NCBI GenBank assembly: GCA_012031925.1
Contig: JAAUSE010000008.1
Location: 1 to 34,340 of the forward strand
Direction of reading: 5' to 3'
Source of the DNA: Candidatus Altimarinota bacterium
GTDB taxonomy: Bacteria; Patescibacteriota; JACMRA01
DNA: 34,340 nt
The notes below the pieces were generated by a model. The model had not been told where the DNA came from. It was given only the letters and a program-made list of their open reading frames with translations, and did not search any database. The position numbers and the translations under genes were made by a program. This document shows positions 23,879-32,396 of this stretch, piece after piece (position 1 is the stretch's first letter; every line of letters starts with the position of its first letter).

Positions 23879-25267
23879 TTAGAACTTTAACCAATCTTTA
23901 AATGTTTGTCTTTTAGGGTAACTAAGAATCTCAAAATCTTCAGTAATGATGTGGGAATTGGGCACCCCTTTTTCTTTTAGTCCTCTAATCAAGGCATCCG
24001 TCATGGGTTTTGGCCCGCACAAAAAATACAAACTCCCTTTGATAGTCTTGAGATTTTTGCTAATATAATCAGCATTGATATACCCAAGTTTGTTTTTTTC
24101 ATATACCTCATAGTGGTGTGAGTGTTTTTGGAAGCTCTTTTGACCATTAAACTGATTCTTAATTGCAATTTTTTTTATATCATTATCAAAACTAGCTTCG
24201 TTAATATCGTTGACCACATAGTAAAACCTTACTTTTGGTTTGGTCATTGGCATTGAAAGTTTATAATCCCACATACCCAAAAAAGGCGTAATTCCAATCC
24301 CACCCCCAACAAAGACACAATCTTGATGGGTAGTCAAAAACCTTTCACTAAACTGTCCATACGGCCCCCATAATATTACTCTATCTCCATTTTGTAACTT
24401 AGTTAAAGTTCTTGTGTGATCTCCAAGCTGTTTAATGCCTAACTTGATAGTTCCATCGTCCTCTTGGGCATAAGCAATTGAATATGGGTGAACTTCTGAA
24501 TAAATATCTTTGTTAACAAATTTGATATAAACAAATTGACCAGGCTTGAAAAGCATCGACTTGTCTCGAGGAATTAAGGTGATTTCGATATTCTTGTCAA
24601 CAAACTCCAAGCAATCTACTTCGTATGTATATCGCGGTCCAAACCACGGATAAAAGTACTGAATATAAAGCACCGACCACATTGCAAGTATCAAAAATCC
24701 ATAAACCCAGATCCCAAGCAATGGGTATGCAGCCACATCTTTGTCAACCAATAAAATATGAATTACCGTAAGTAATATAACTAGGCCAAAATATTCGTGA
24801 GTTTTTTTCCAAATATTGTAAGGGATTTTGATATAAACACTCAAAATAATCAATATTATCATAAATATAATCGTCAATAAACCTACGTTATGACCAATCA
24901 TGTAAGTATTATCATTAGGCATCAACCAAAGATTACCAAAAAAATTATTTAGATTTGGCAAGTATCTAGCCGCTAAAAATAGTGGATGTAAAAGAATTAA
25001 CAAAAAACTCAACTTGCCAATTTTTCTGTGAGCTTTGTAAACCTTATCCAGACCCCCAAAAAGTTTTTCAATTACTCTAATTCTAGTTGAAAGAATTACC
25101 GTCCAACAGATCAAAATGATTGCTGAAAGTGAGCTGGCTTTAGCTGGGTATTTTTGCCACTCAAGAAAATAATCACCGTAGTAGAATTTTGATCCAAGCC
25201 AAATAATCAAGGTTATAACCACGGTTAAGTAAATCAAATTCAAACCACGCCGAGATTTTTCAAACAT
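23879..25267 (-). CDS. Ferric-reductase-like flavocytochrome
   Basis: 462 residues with an N-terminal ferric-reductase-like membrane domain (six or so helices) and a C-terminal ferredoxin-reductase-type FAD/NAD domain. Heme-ligand candidates come in two pairs with the spacing expected for two b-hemes: H80 with H94 and H157 with H170. The FAD-binding HPYSIA starts at 260, the nucleotide GGGIGITP at 321-328 and the CGP near 417-419. Such proteins pass electrons from NAD(P)H across the membrane to ferric iron or other acceptors. The acceptor cannot be read from the sequence. It faces a YibE/F gene divergently, with only 62 bases between the start codons. Confidence 0.88.
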   Translation of the reverse strand: MFEKSRRGLNLIYLTVVITLIIWLGSKFYYGDYFLEWQKYPAKASSLSAIILICWTVILSTRIRVIEKLFGGLDKVYKAHRKIGKLSFLLILLHPLFLAARYLPNLNNFFGNLWLMPNDNTYMIGHNVGLLTIIFMIILIILSVYIKIPYNIWKKTHEYFGLVILLTVIHILLVDKDVAAYPLLGIWVYGFLILAMWSVLYIQYFYPWFGPRYTYEVDCLEFVDKNIEITLIPRDKSMLFKPGQFVYIKFVNKDIYSEVHPYSIAYAQEDDGTIKLGIKQLGDHTRTLTKLQNGDRVILWGPYGQFSERFLTTHQDCVFVGGGIGITPFLGMWDYKLSMPMTKPKVRFYYVVNDINEASFDNDIKKIAIKNQFNGQKSFQKHSHHYEVYEKNKLGYINADYISKNLKTIKGSLYFLCGPKPMTDALIRGLKEKGVPNSHIITEDFEILSYPKRQTFKDWLKF

Positions 25268-25329
25268 GTAAGTACCCTAAATAATTTGACCAAAAAAAGC
25301 AACACAGTAAAGATTTGCCTAACATTTAT

Positions 25330-26472
25330 ATGCTCAAAAAAATCTTTATTATATTTATTTTACTATTAAGCTTGGTTTTAGCAAATACTCAAGCAGTAGC
25401 TCAAGAAAATGTTCAGGCTGACTATTATCAAGCAAGAGTTGTAGAAATTAAAGATATTGAAAAAGAAGAGGTTGCCACAGGTTTGTTCTTTGCTGGGGAA
25501 AGCCAAGAAGCCAAAGTAAAAATCCTTGAAGGTCCCAAAAAAAATGAAGAAACTGTCATTGAAGTCAACGCACTTGTTAGAAATGGTAATGAAAACAAGA
25601 TTGAATCAGGAGAAAAAATTATCGTGGGGTTTTTTGAAGAACAAAATTCTTTTTTTTATGTGGACAGGTATAGAATTGGTCCAATAATCTGGATCTTTGT
25701 GGTGTTTTTGGTCCTAGTTATTGTGCTCACCAAACGCAAAGGATTCTTATCAATCCTTGGTCTCATGCTATCTGTGGCAGTGGTTCTTCTTTATCTTGTG
25801 CCATCAATATATAATGGGGCAAACCCTTTGATTGTAACAGCAATTACAATTCTAACTGCAGGAATATTTTCATTCTATCTAGCTCATGGCTTCAATCGTA
25901 GAACTCACGTGGCACTACTAAGTGCATATTTGACTTTGATTTTGGCTGGAATAATCGCTGTTATTTTTACTAACTGGGCCAAGATATCTGGAGGCGGCAC
26001 AGAAGAAACTCAAGCTCTCCAATTCGGTGCTGAGCAAGCAATTAACCTCAAATCTCTCTATCTCGCTGGAATAATGATCAGTGCCTTAGGTGTACTTGAT
26101 GACATCACCACAGCCCAATCAGCAGTCGTAGAACAACTTAAAAAAGCTAACTCCAAGCTAAACCTAAAAGAACTCTATACAAGATCATTAGAGGTGGGTA
26201 GAGAACACATTGCCTCGCTTGTCAACACACTAGCTTTTGCTTATGTCGGCTCATCTCTGCCGCTTCTTCTAGCTTTTTCTTATAACAACTTCCAACCATG
26301 GTGGCTAACTCTCAACACAGAGATCCTCACCCAAGAAATCGTCATGATTCTAGTTGGTTCTATGGCCCTAGTTCTATCTGTCCCAATCTCATCATTCTTG
26401 GCTGCCAAGGCTTTTGCTAGTAAAGAATTCACCGAACAAGAGCTCAGCCAAAACCACCACCATAGCCATTAA
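25330..26472 (+). CDS. YibE/F family membrane protein
   Basis: 381 residues from the ATG at 25330; the frame opens at a TTG 15 bases earlier. A signal-like helix (about 3-20, ANTQAVAQE) precedes a soluble beta-rich extracytoplasmic domain (about 25-115), then about eight membrane helices. The signature LGVLDDITTAQ lies in the YibE/F core. The C-terminus is His-rich (NHHHSH), perhaps metal binding. The family's biochemistry is not settled. TTGACC (25286-25291) with TAAAGA (25308-25313) is a weak promoter about ten bases before the start. Divergent from the ferric-reductase-like gene. Confidence 0.88.
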   Translation: MLKKIFIIFILLLSLVLANTQAVAQENVQADYYQARVVEIKDIEKEEVATGLFFAGESQEAKVKILEGPKKNEETVIEVNALVRNGNENKIESGEKIIVGFFEEQNSFFYVDRYRIGPIIWIFVVFLVLVIVLTKRKGFLSILGLMLSVAVVLLYLVPSIYNGANPLIVTAITILTAGIFSFYLAHGFNRRTHVALLSAYLTLILAGIIAVIFTNWAKISGGGTEETQALQFGAEQAINLKSLYLAGIMISALGVLDDITTAQSAVVEQLKKANSKLNLKELYTRSLEVGREHIASLVNTLAFAYVGSSLPLLLAFSYNNFQPWWLTLNTEILTQEIVMILVGSMALVLSVPISSFLAAKAFASKEFTEQELSQNHHHSH

Positions 26473-26493
26473 TTTGAACGGGATCAAGGTTTG

Positions 26494-26522
26494 TTTACAA
26501 AACACAGAATTTTTGCTATTTA
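26494..26522 (+). promoter_or_regulatory. dus promoter, leaderless placement
   Basis: TTTACA (26494-26499), 17 bases, TATTTA (26517-26522), then seven bases to the ATG at 26530. It argues against a start at the upstream in-frame TTG at 26491. Confidence 0.65.
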
Positions 26523-26529
26523 TTATCAA

Positions 26530-27477
26530 ATGAACATTTGGCAACAACTCAAAAAGCCTTTTTTTATATTGGCTCCAATGGAAGATGTAACCGATTCTGT
26601 TTTTCGGCAAGTGATAATACGGGCAGGTAGGCCTGATCTTATGTTCACAGAATTCACCAATTGTGATGGTCTCAATAGTGAGGGTCATGATAGTGTTGTG
26701 CATAGACTCAAGTATTTGCCTATCGAAAAACCTTTGATCGCTCAGATATGGGGCAAGACTCCTAAGAATTATTATGATTCAGCTAGAATTATTCTGAATC
26801 TTGGGTTCGATGGGGTTGATATCAATATGGGTTGTCCTGAGAAAAATGTCATCAAGAATGGTTGCTGTTCTGCTCTACTTAAGAATCAATCCTTAGCTCA
26901 AGAAATAATTCAGGCAACTCGCGAAGGAGCTCAAGGTAAGATTCCAGTCAGCGTCAAAACCCGCATAGGCTTCAACACAATTGATACTGAGAGTTGGTTC
27001 GATTTTTTGTTGGATCAGAATCTGGCAGCTATCGGAGTGCACGGCCGGACTGTCAAAGAAAAGTCCAAAGTTCCTTGTCATTGGGATGAAATAGCCAAAG
27101 TAAGTATTATACGAAACCAAAAGAAGTCTCCCACCATAATCTACGGTAATGGAGATGTATCGACTCTAGAAGAGGCTCAAGAAAAAAGCCTGCTATATGG
27201 TTTGGACGGAATTATGATAGGTAGGGGAGTTTTTCATAATCCTTGGCTATTCTCAGGAAAATCAATTGAGTCAGCCTCAATCAATGATAGACTGGAGCTT
27301 CTTCTATACCATCTACAATTATGGGACACAACTTGGGACAATCAAAAACACTACCCCAAACTAAAAAAATATTTCAAAATCTATCTCCAAAATTTCAAAG
27401 GTGCCAAAGAACTTAGAATCAAGCTGATGGAAACAAATTCAATTAACGAAGCAATAAAATTACTAGCCAATTACTAA
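26530..27477 (+). CDS. dus: tRNA-dihydrouridine synthase
   Basis: Dus enzymes reduce uridine in tRNA D-loops with FMN and NADPH. I start at ATG 26530 (315 residues) because the promoter box ends seven bases upstream. The TIM-barrel signatures are present: LAPMEDVTD (14-22), TEFTNCDG (40-47), NMGCPEKN (99-106) with the catalytic Cys102, SVKTRIGF, GVHGRTVKEKS, GNGDV and GIMIGRG. A CC pair replaces the usual small residues in the K-NGCCSALL segment. The exact Dus class (A, B or C) cannot be assigned. The upstream neighbour is YibE/F, the downstream one an unknown paralogous pair. Confidence 0.95.
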   Translation: MNIWQQLKKPFFILAPMEDVTDSVFRQVIIRAGRPDLMFTEFTNCDGLNSEGHDSVVHRLKYLPIEKPLIAQIWGKTPKNYYDSARIILNLGFDGVDINMGCPEKNVIKNGCCSALLKNQSLAQEIIQATREGAQGKIPVSVKTRIGFNTIDTESWFDFLLDQNLAAIGVHGRTVKEKSKVPCHWDEIAKVSIIRNQKKSPTIIYGNGDVSTLEEAQEKSLLYGLDGIMIGRGVFHNPWLFSGKSIESASINDRLELLLYHLQLWDTTWDNQKHYPKLKKYFKIYLQNFKGAKELRIKLMETNSINEAIKLLANY

Positions 27478-27552
27478 GCAAATTAAGTTAAGCCTTGACA
27501 TATATTAAATTATAAGTTCAAATTTCACTGGTTTAGTGATGGATAAAATTTG

Positions 27553-28080
27553 ATGAAACTATTTAGAATATTAGGGTATTTGTTTAACTACCCAGAACAT
27601 AAGCTAAATCTAAAAAACAATGGCACATACTTCAATTATACTAATGCAATCAAATCTGAATTAATGGTTAATGGGGTAATACAAATTAGTAATAAAAATA
27701 ATTTTCTCAGCTTGAGTGATTTTGATCTAGATAGAATTTTTGGTATTTACAGCCAATTGATTTCAACTGAATTTATGTACACACTAATTCAACATCTTCC
27801 AAAAGATAAAATTGGAGCATTTTGGATATTTGATTATTATGTGTTACCACTTAAAAAACTTGGTATAAAAAAAATTCCAATTTCATATTATTTTTTTTGC
27901 TTTTGGGATATTCTAAGTACCTTTTCAATTGAATCTGGAGAAGAATTATCTAACAAAATTGAAATAATCATAGTCAATGAGTTTTTGAATAATTGTTATT
28001 TTTTTGAAGGGCAAAGGCTCAAAAATAGTACTTCAACCAAAAGTACAACTACTACTTTTAACATTAATCAAAAAAACTAA
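27553..28080 (+). CDS. Unknown protein, paralogue of the next gene
   Basis: 175 residues from ATG 27553 (the frame also opens at TTG 27550). I do not recognise it, but it is clearly related to the gene at 28345-29118. Shared elements are the start MKLxRIxxYL, an L(D)xxFGI segment, a central FIFD(Y/E)YY-type stretch and the hallmark IPI(S/T)YxFxCFWDIL with FxI after it. The C-terminus here is Ser/Thr/Asn-rich and unlike that of the longer paralogue. No signal peptide is visible. It is more AT-rich than the neighbouring housekeeping genes. TTGACA at 27495-27500 lacks a convincing -10. Confidence 0.65.
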   Translation: MKLFRILGYLFNYPEHKLNLKNNGTYFNYTNAIKSELMVNGVIQISNKNNFLSLSDFDLDRIFGIYSQLISTEFMYTLIQHLPKDKIGAFWIFDYYVLPLKKLGIKKIPISYYFFCFWDILSTFSIESGEELSNKIEIIIVNEFLNNCYFFEGQRLKNSTSTKSTTTTFNINQKN

Positions 28081-28258
28081 CCCTTCATTATGTATACCAC
28101 TTGGCTCACAACAGTCAGAAGAATCATAGTGATTTAGAATACTGTCTATATGGTTTTGAGCTTATGATAAAACAAAGATCATACCGCATCGCATCACAAA
28201 GAAATACCTTCATTAATATTCAAATCCAAAAAATTTTGAATAAATATTAACAATCCCT

Positions 28259-28286
28259 CCATCACATAGTGGTGGATTCTTTTCTT
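28259..28286 (+). terminator. Probable terminator between the paralogues
   Basis: CCATCAC / GTGGTGG stem with one T-G pair and an ATA loop (28259-28275), then ATTCTTTTCTT. The T tract is interrupted, so support is moderate. Confidence 0.45.
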
Positions 28287-28313
28287 GACAAAATTGCAAT
28301 TTTGGTCATTAAT
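28285..28313 (+). promoter_or_regulatory. Promoter of the second paralogue
   Basis: TTGACA (28285-28290), 17 bases, ATTAAT (28308-28313). The start near 28320 gives a leader of about 25 bases with GGAG before the ATG at 28345. Confidence 0.55.
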
Positions 28314-28344
28314 TTTGGATTAACTTATCTGGGAGTTTTTCAAA

Positions 28345-29118
28345 ATGAAGCTATTAAGGATAATTAATTATTTACAGTACAAAAAAACCTTTAAACCAAG
28401 TTCAATACACCAATCTAATTATCAACAATGTAACGAATATATCAGAAGTCAGCTAGTCTCAGCTAAGATTATTAAGCCAATCTTAGGTATTGACTTTCCT
28501 TTTCTTTGTGATCATCCTCTTGATGAATTATTTGGAATCAATTCTAAAAATGTACATAGAGAGTTTTTAAAAGTAATACTACCAGCAATTCCAAATAATC
28601 AAATCTATAGCCTTTTTATCTTTGATGAGTATTACCAAAAATTAGTTGATAATAATATATTCCAAATTCCAATTACTTACTTTTTTTACTGCTTTTGGGA
28701 TATTTTAGCAAGTTTTGGTATTAACAATACTTATGAGCTTAACTCATTAATCTATGGTGTATACCTTTTAGAGTTATCAGGAGAAAGTTACTATACTAAA
28801 GATCAATTATTTATTCCAATTAACTTTGATTTTGAAGATTTGTCTAAAGAGTTGATATATCCTTATGTGTATCATTTAGCTAGGGTCTTAAACAATCCTG
28901 ATATAAGTGTTTCAAGTTTTAAGATTGGAAAATACGGGCAAAAAAAGTCTAAAGTTTTTCAATACATAAAAATCAAAAGTCAAAGAAGATGCTTCATTAA
29001 TTTGCTAATTAGCAAATATATCAACAAACAGAATTTTCTAAAAGAAGTATATCGTGATAATAACAAAGTATTTTTTTGGAATAAGAAGAGAGCACTACTA
29101 TGGTGCTCTTTATTTTAG
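28345..29118 (+). CDS. Unknown protein, paralogue of the previous gene
   Basis: 257 residues starting at ATG 28345, with GGAG ten bases upstream. The first 140 residues align with the preceding gene (MKLLRIINYLQ, DELFGI, FIFDEYYQ, IPITYFFYCFWDILASFGI). After that comes an additional C-terminal part of about 110 residues, helix-rich and basic (KIGKYGQKKSK, KSQRRCFINLL). No signal peptide or clear membrane segment is seen. The stop codon falls inside the terminator stem-loop, which may be real or may point to a frame error at the end. Function unknown; the two genes could be accessory proteins of a lineage-specific family. Confidence 0.68.
   Translation: MKLLRIINYLQYKKTFKPSSIHQSNYQQCNEYIRSQLVSAKIIKPILGIDFPFLCDHPLDELFGINSKNVHREFLKVILPAIPNNQIYSLFIFDEYYQKLVDNNIFQIPITYFFYCFWDILASFGINNTYELNSLIYGVYLLELSGESYYTKDQLFIPINFDFEDLSKELIYPYVYHLARVLNNPDISVSSFKIGKYGQKKSKVFQYIKIKSQRRCFINLLISKYINKQNFLKEVYRDNNKVFFWNKKRALLWCSLF
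29089..29117 (+). terminator. Rho-independent terminator overlapping the 3' end of the gene
   Basis: AGAGCAC / GTGCTCT stem (29089-29095 with 29103-29109), seven-base loop, then TTATTTT. The last codons of the upstream gene encode the hairpin. Confidence 0.75.
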
Positions 29119-29153
29119 CATAATAAAATCTTTAGGCAGCTTTGTAAACAACT

Positions 29154-29201
29154 AAAAACCGTTCAGTATATTTCAAAATATACTTACCAAAAAGGTTTTT
29201 T
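29154..29201 (+). repeat. Nested palindrome / second hairpin before trhO
   Basis: A perfect 9-base palindrome AGTATATTT-CA-AAATATACT (29165-29184) lies inside an outer AAAAACC / GGTTTTT pair (29154-29160 with 29194-29200). It ends in a T run just before the trhO promoter. It may be an additional terminator or a protein-binding site. Confidence 0.6.
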
Positions 29202-29204
29202 ATC

Positions 29205-29233
29205 TTGACAAACTCATTTTTCCTGCTTATATC
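29205..29233 (+). promoter_or_regulatory. trhO promoter
   Basis: TTGACA (29205-29210), 17 bases, TATATC (29228-29233). Start near 29240, about 17 bases before the ATG, with no ribosome-binding site. Confidence 0.65.
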
Positions 29234-29256
29234 TGAAGATATTAATCAAGTAATCT

Positions 29257-30219
29257 ATGCTAGAATTTCAGGTACTTCTTTTTTACAAGTTTGTTCCAAT
29301 TATTGATCCAGAATTGTTTCGCAAACAGCAACTGACACTTTGCCATCAGCTAGGCATTATTGGTGGGAGAATTATTATTTCAGCAGAAGGAATCAATGGA
29401 ACTTTGGAAGGTAAAAAACAATCTATTCAAAAATACATCAAAATTATGAAAAAAGATGAACGTTTTTGTGATGTTGCTTTCAAAGTTAGTCATAGTGATG
29501 GATCAGCTTTTCCTTATATAATTGATCCAATAACTAAAAAAACCAGACCAAAACTTTCAATCAAAGTCCGAAGTGAACTTGTCACAACTGATATTGAAGG
29601 ACATCAAAAAATTGGTCCAATAACTGGTAAAACAGGCAAATACATAACAGCTAAAGAGCTTCATAACTGGATTCACAATTCTAATAAAGAGTTTTATATT
29701 GTGGACATGCGCAATGATTATGAGTACGAGGTTGGGCATTTTAAGAATTCTGTTTTGCTTAAGAATTTCAAAAATTTTCGTGATCTTCCTAAACTTTTAC
29801 CCCAACTAGAAACTCTCAAAAATAAAACCTTAGTTACTGTTTGCACAGGTGGTATAAGGTGTGAAAAAGCCAGTGGCATTCTGCTTGATAATGGTTTTAA
29901 CCATGTATATCAACTCAAAGATGGTATTATAAAATACATGGAGCGGTACCCCAACGAAGACTTTTTGGGCAAGCTCTACGTCTTTGATCAAAGAATCACA
30001 ATCGGTTTTAACCTAGGTGACGACAAGCACCAAGTAGTAGGTAAGTGTAGATTGTGTCAAAACAACACAGAGAACCTTGTTGATTATTATCTCAGAGATG
30101 AGCAAAATAAAATACTCCCAGGAAGAAGTTACGGGCTAGTTTGTCCAACATGTATCCAACAAAAAAAAGTCGCCCTAGACACAGAAGTAATCAACGAATC
30201 TACCCTGAACCCTGCTTAA
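29257..30219 (+). CDS. trhO: tRNA uridine(34) hydroxylase TrhO (rhodanese family)
   Basis: TrhO makes 5-hydroxyuridine at position 34 of tRNA using O2. The protein has 320 residues, the normal length. The N-terminal acylphosphatase-like domain has ISAEGINGTLEG (41-52). The rhodanese domain has DMRNDYEYEVGHF (150-162) and the active-site loop CTGGIRCEKA with Cys196. The C-terminal part carries Cys pairs (CRLC and CPTC) that may bind zinc. Translation probably starts without a Shine-Dalgarno site. The predicted promoter is adjacent and a structured palindrome separates it from the unknown paralogues. Confidence 0.95.
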   Translation: MLEFQVLLFYKFVPIIDPELFRKQQLTLCHQLGIIGGRIIISAEGINGTLEGKKQSIQKYIKIMKKDERFCDVAFKVSHSDGSAFPYIIDPITKKTRPKLSIKVRSELVTTDIEGHQKIGPITGKTGKYITAKELHNWIHNSNKEFYIVDMRNDYEYEVGHFKNSVLLKNFKNFRDLPKLLPQLETLKNKTLVTVCTGGIRCEKASGILLDNGFNHVYQLKDGIIKYMERYPNEDFLGKLYVFDQRITIGFNLGDDKHQVVGKCRLCQNNTENLVDYYLRDEQNKILPGRSYGLVCPTCIQQKKVALDTEVINESTLNPA

Positions 30220-30258
30220 CCAAATATTTTAGTCCGCAACACAAGTGGGCTCATATTT

Positions 30259-30287
30259 TTGACAAATTAGTTTTTTTGTGGTATTAA
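30259..30287 (+). promoter_or_regulatory. Promoter of the 123-aa gene
   Basis: TTGACA (30259-30264), 17 bases, TATTAA (30282-30287) with an extended TG. The leader holds AGAGGA at 30301-30306 before the ATG at 30318. Confidence 0.65.
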
Positions 30288-30317
30288 AAAACTAACAACT
30301 AGAGGAATTACCCAATT

Positions 30318-30689
30318 ATGGAAAGTGTCACTACTCTTCAAATCAACTTCGAATGTCAAGCCAAGAGTATTTATCCTGCTGACCCACAAGAAATCATCAA
30401 CCAGCTCCAAATTCTCACCAAGCATCTTCATTATGCAATCAATCGAAAACAAAACTTGAATTTGGATTTGGGCTTGCACAACAAACAAATCCAAACCAAT
30501 TCTTTAGGGGATCTAATCAAATCCTTAACAAATGGTTTTGATTTTATTGATTATGTAGCAATAGATAAAAAAGACTATCCAGCCAAAAAAATTAATCGGC
30601 AGTCAGTCTATTTTCAGTTAATTGAGAATAGATTTGTTGGGTACATCAACAAAAATCACCTTTGCCTTAGGTGGATAGATGATGAATAA
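30318..30689 (+). CDS. Hypothetical small soluble protein
   Basis: 123 residues that I do not recognise. AGAGGA lies about 11 bases before the ATG, a good start. The sequence reads as a compact alpha/beta domain without signal peptide or membrane segment. A Gln/Asn-rich helix near 25-60 precedes strands around FDFIDYVAID and QSVYFQLIENRFVGYI. It ends in LCLRWIDDE. A clear terminator follows eight bases after the stop. Neighbours give no functional hint. Confidence 0.7.
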   Translation: MESVTTLQINFECQAKSIYPADPQEIINQLQILTKHLHYAINRKQNLNLDLGLHNKQIQTNSLGDLIKSLTNGFDFIDYVAIDKKDYPAKKINRQSVYFQLIENRFVGYINKNHLCLRWIDDE

Positions 30690-30696
30690 ACAACAG

Positions 30697-30722
30697 CTCA
30701 CCATTTTTTGGTGAGTTTTTTT
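30697..30722 (+). terminator. Rho-independent terminator
   Basis: CTCACC / GGTGAG stem (30697-30702 with 30710-30715), seven-base loop, then seven T. Confidence 0.88.
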
Positions 30723-30727
30723 GGTGA

Positions 30728-32020
30728 TCAAAGTAACGACCAGACAATTATTATTCCATAAAACACAGCACAACCTATCACCAAAAGCTTATTCCATAAT
30801 TTGGGGCGAGTTTTTTCTGGTAACTTGTTATTGAGAACCAATAAAAATGGAGCGTACATAACCATCACACCGGCTGAAAGGGAGGCTGACAATCGTAGTA
30901 AAAAGGCGGGTTGATTGAAGTCTGGGTTGATGTAAGTCATCAACAAAATTATCAAGCCAATTACCCCTACGAACTGGGAAATTTTTTCATTGGAAATCTT
31001 TGATTGGAGGCTAGTTTTGAGGAGTCTTCCTTGGGCATCCAGAATGGTCATTTGAGCCATAGTAAAAAGTAAAGTAATTCCTAGCCCAAATGCAATACCA
31101 AGAATAGGAGTTTGTTCTCGAAGTTGGTCAAACTGAGCTGTAAGGATTGCAAAATTCTTTACATCCAACCCACGAATTGTTACAAAAGCCAGTATGCTTA
31201 ACAAAATAATCCCTACAAAATTACCTATATAATACACCACAAAATGTTCCTTGAGCATTAGTGACCACCAATTTTTCCAAGAGCTTTGAGTCTCTTCTAG
31301 CTCCCAATTAACCAAGCTTGGATCTTCTCTTCCAGCAGCAGCGTAACCTTTAGCTTTCGTCCAATCACTTTGAGCAAGATTAAGCACACCCACAACACCA
31401 CCATAGGCTAGGGCAGAGAGTAGCACAAATTTGTCAGTCTCAGGTGGGAAGTATCCAATCGATGTAAACCCATTAGCAGCTTCACTCATTATCTGTGGGT
31501 CCCAGTTTGTCCCGATAACCCAAAGAATTATACCAAGCACCACAAGTAATCCATAGCGAGCCACGGTTTCTAAAATTTTGTAGCTATTTTTGCTATTCCA
31601 TATTAGAATCAGCATCAACATAATCCCCATACCAAACAAGGCTCCTTGCCCTGGAACCCCAAAAGTATGAGCCAGCATATTTCCAGCAGGTGACGCCCAA
31701 GCAGGCCAGACCAAACTCACCACAATACTAATTGGGAAAAGTAGACGAAACCATTTACTGAGTCCAACCAAACCCCCAAGAGTTGTCTCCCCTGTCACAG
31801 CAGTATATCGTTCAATCTCCATATTGACTGCGAATTGCAATATAAGAATCAAAGGCACTGTCCACAAAAATGCAAACCCATATCTACTTACAAGATCGGG
31901 CCACAGAAGTAGTTCACCCCCACTAATTGCCAAAGCTACGAGCAGTAAAGATGGTCCTAACATTTGCCAGACGTTTTTTGTTGGTTTTTGCAGTGCCCAC
32001 CTGTTTGTCCCTTTTTGCAT
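30728..32020 (-). CDS. Nramp-family-like membrane transporter
   Basis: 430 residues from the ATG at 32020, about eleven membrane helices. The opening GPSLLLVALAISGGELLLWP (27-46 in the longer frame) resembles the first helix of divergent Nramp/SLC11 members, in which the classical DPGN motif is replaced by a (G/S)GE motif, and the pattern continues with ERYTAVTGE. I therefore call it Nramp-like; the ion it carries cannot be read, and the canonical Asp/Asn pair is missing. A start at 32038 would add six residues, but TTTACA-N17-AATTAT ends seven bases before 32020. Divergent from the 2TM gene. Confidence 0.75.
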   Translation of the reverse strand: MQKGTNRWALQKPTKNVWQMLGPSLLLVALAISGGELLLWPDLVSRYGFAFLWTVPLILILQFAVNMEIERYTAVTGETTLGGLVGLSKWFRLLFPISIVVSLVWPAWASPAGNMLAHTFGVPGQGALFGMGIMLMLILIWNSKNSYKILETVARYGLLVVLGIILWVIGTNWDPQIMSEAANGFTSIGYFPPETDKFVLLSALAYGGVVGVLNLAQSDWTKAKGYAAAGREDPSLVNWELEETQSSWKNWWSLMLKEHFVVYYIGNFVGIILLSILAFVTIRGLDVKNFAILTAQFDQLREQTPILGIAFGLGITLLFTMAQMTILDAQGRLLKTSLQSKISNEKISQFVGVIGLIILLMTYINPDFNQPAFLLRLSASLSAGVMVMYAPFLLVLNNKLPEKTRPKLWNKLLVIGCAVFYGIIIVWSLL

Positions 32021-32027
32021 ATTCAAG

Positions 32028-32056
32028 ATAATTATCAAAAAGAATATTTTTGTAAA
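32028..32056 (-). promoter_or_regulatory. Promoter of the Nramp-like gene, leaderless placement
   Basis: TTTACA (32056-32051), 17 bases, AATTAT (32033-32028) on the minus strand. It is followed by seven bases to the ATG at 32020. Confidence 0.55.
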
Positions 32057-32057
32057 G

Positions 32058-32086
32058 TTGACATTTCTCTCTAATTATTTGATACA
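32058..32086 (+). promoter_or_regulatory. Promoter of the 2TM gene, leaderless placement
   Basis: TTGACA (32058-32063), 17 bases, GATACA (32081-32086), or ATACAT one base on. The ATG at 32095 is about eight bases downstream. Together with the divergent promoter it fills the gap between the two genes. Confidence 0.6.
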
Positions 32087-32094
32087 TATGAATT

Positions 32095-32390
32095 ATGCCA
32101 AATTCAAAAATCGATCACAATAGTCCAGAGTACAAAAAAGCAGCCAAAAGAGTCAAGGATATCAAAGATTTTTATGAGCATCTTCAGGCTTACATTTTTG
32201 TTAACCTGATCCTTCTCATAATTAATCTAGTTACTTACTCAGAATTTTTGTGGGTGGCTTACACGGCAGTTTTTTGGGGAATTGGTATCCTTTTCACGCC
32301 GCTGGTGTCTATATATTTGATGGAAGATTTTTTGGAGCTGACTGGGAAGAAAAAAAGATCCAAGAAATTCTCGATAAACAATCCAAATAA
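32095..32390 (+). CDS. 2TM-domain protein, frameshifted near its end
   Basis: The family is a small protein with two membrane helices and a conserved amphipathic C-terminus. The helices are about 32-50 and 52-78. As sequenced, the frame ends at 32430 with an unrelated basic tail. If the T6 run at 32328-32333 had seven T, the protein would end FFGADWEEKKIQEILDKQSK at the TAA at 32390, which is exactly the typical 2TM ending and lies six bases before the next ATG (32397). I therefore read a one-base loss. The gene pairs with the GIN-domain gene downstream in one operon. Function unknown. Confidence 0.8.
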
Positions 32391-32396
32391 CCACAT

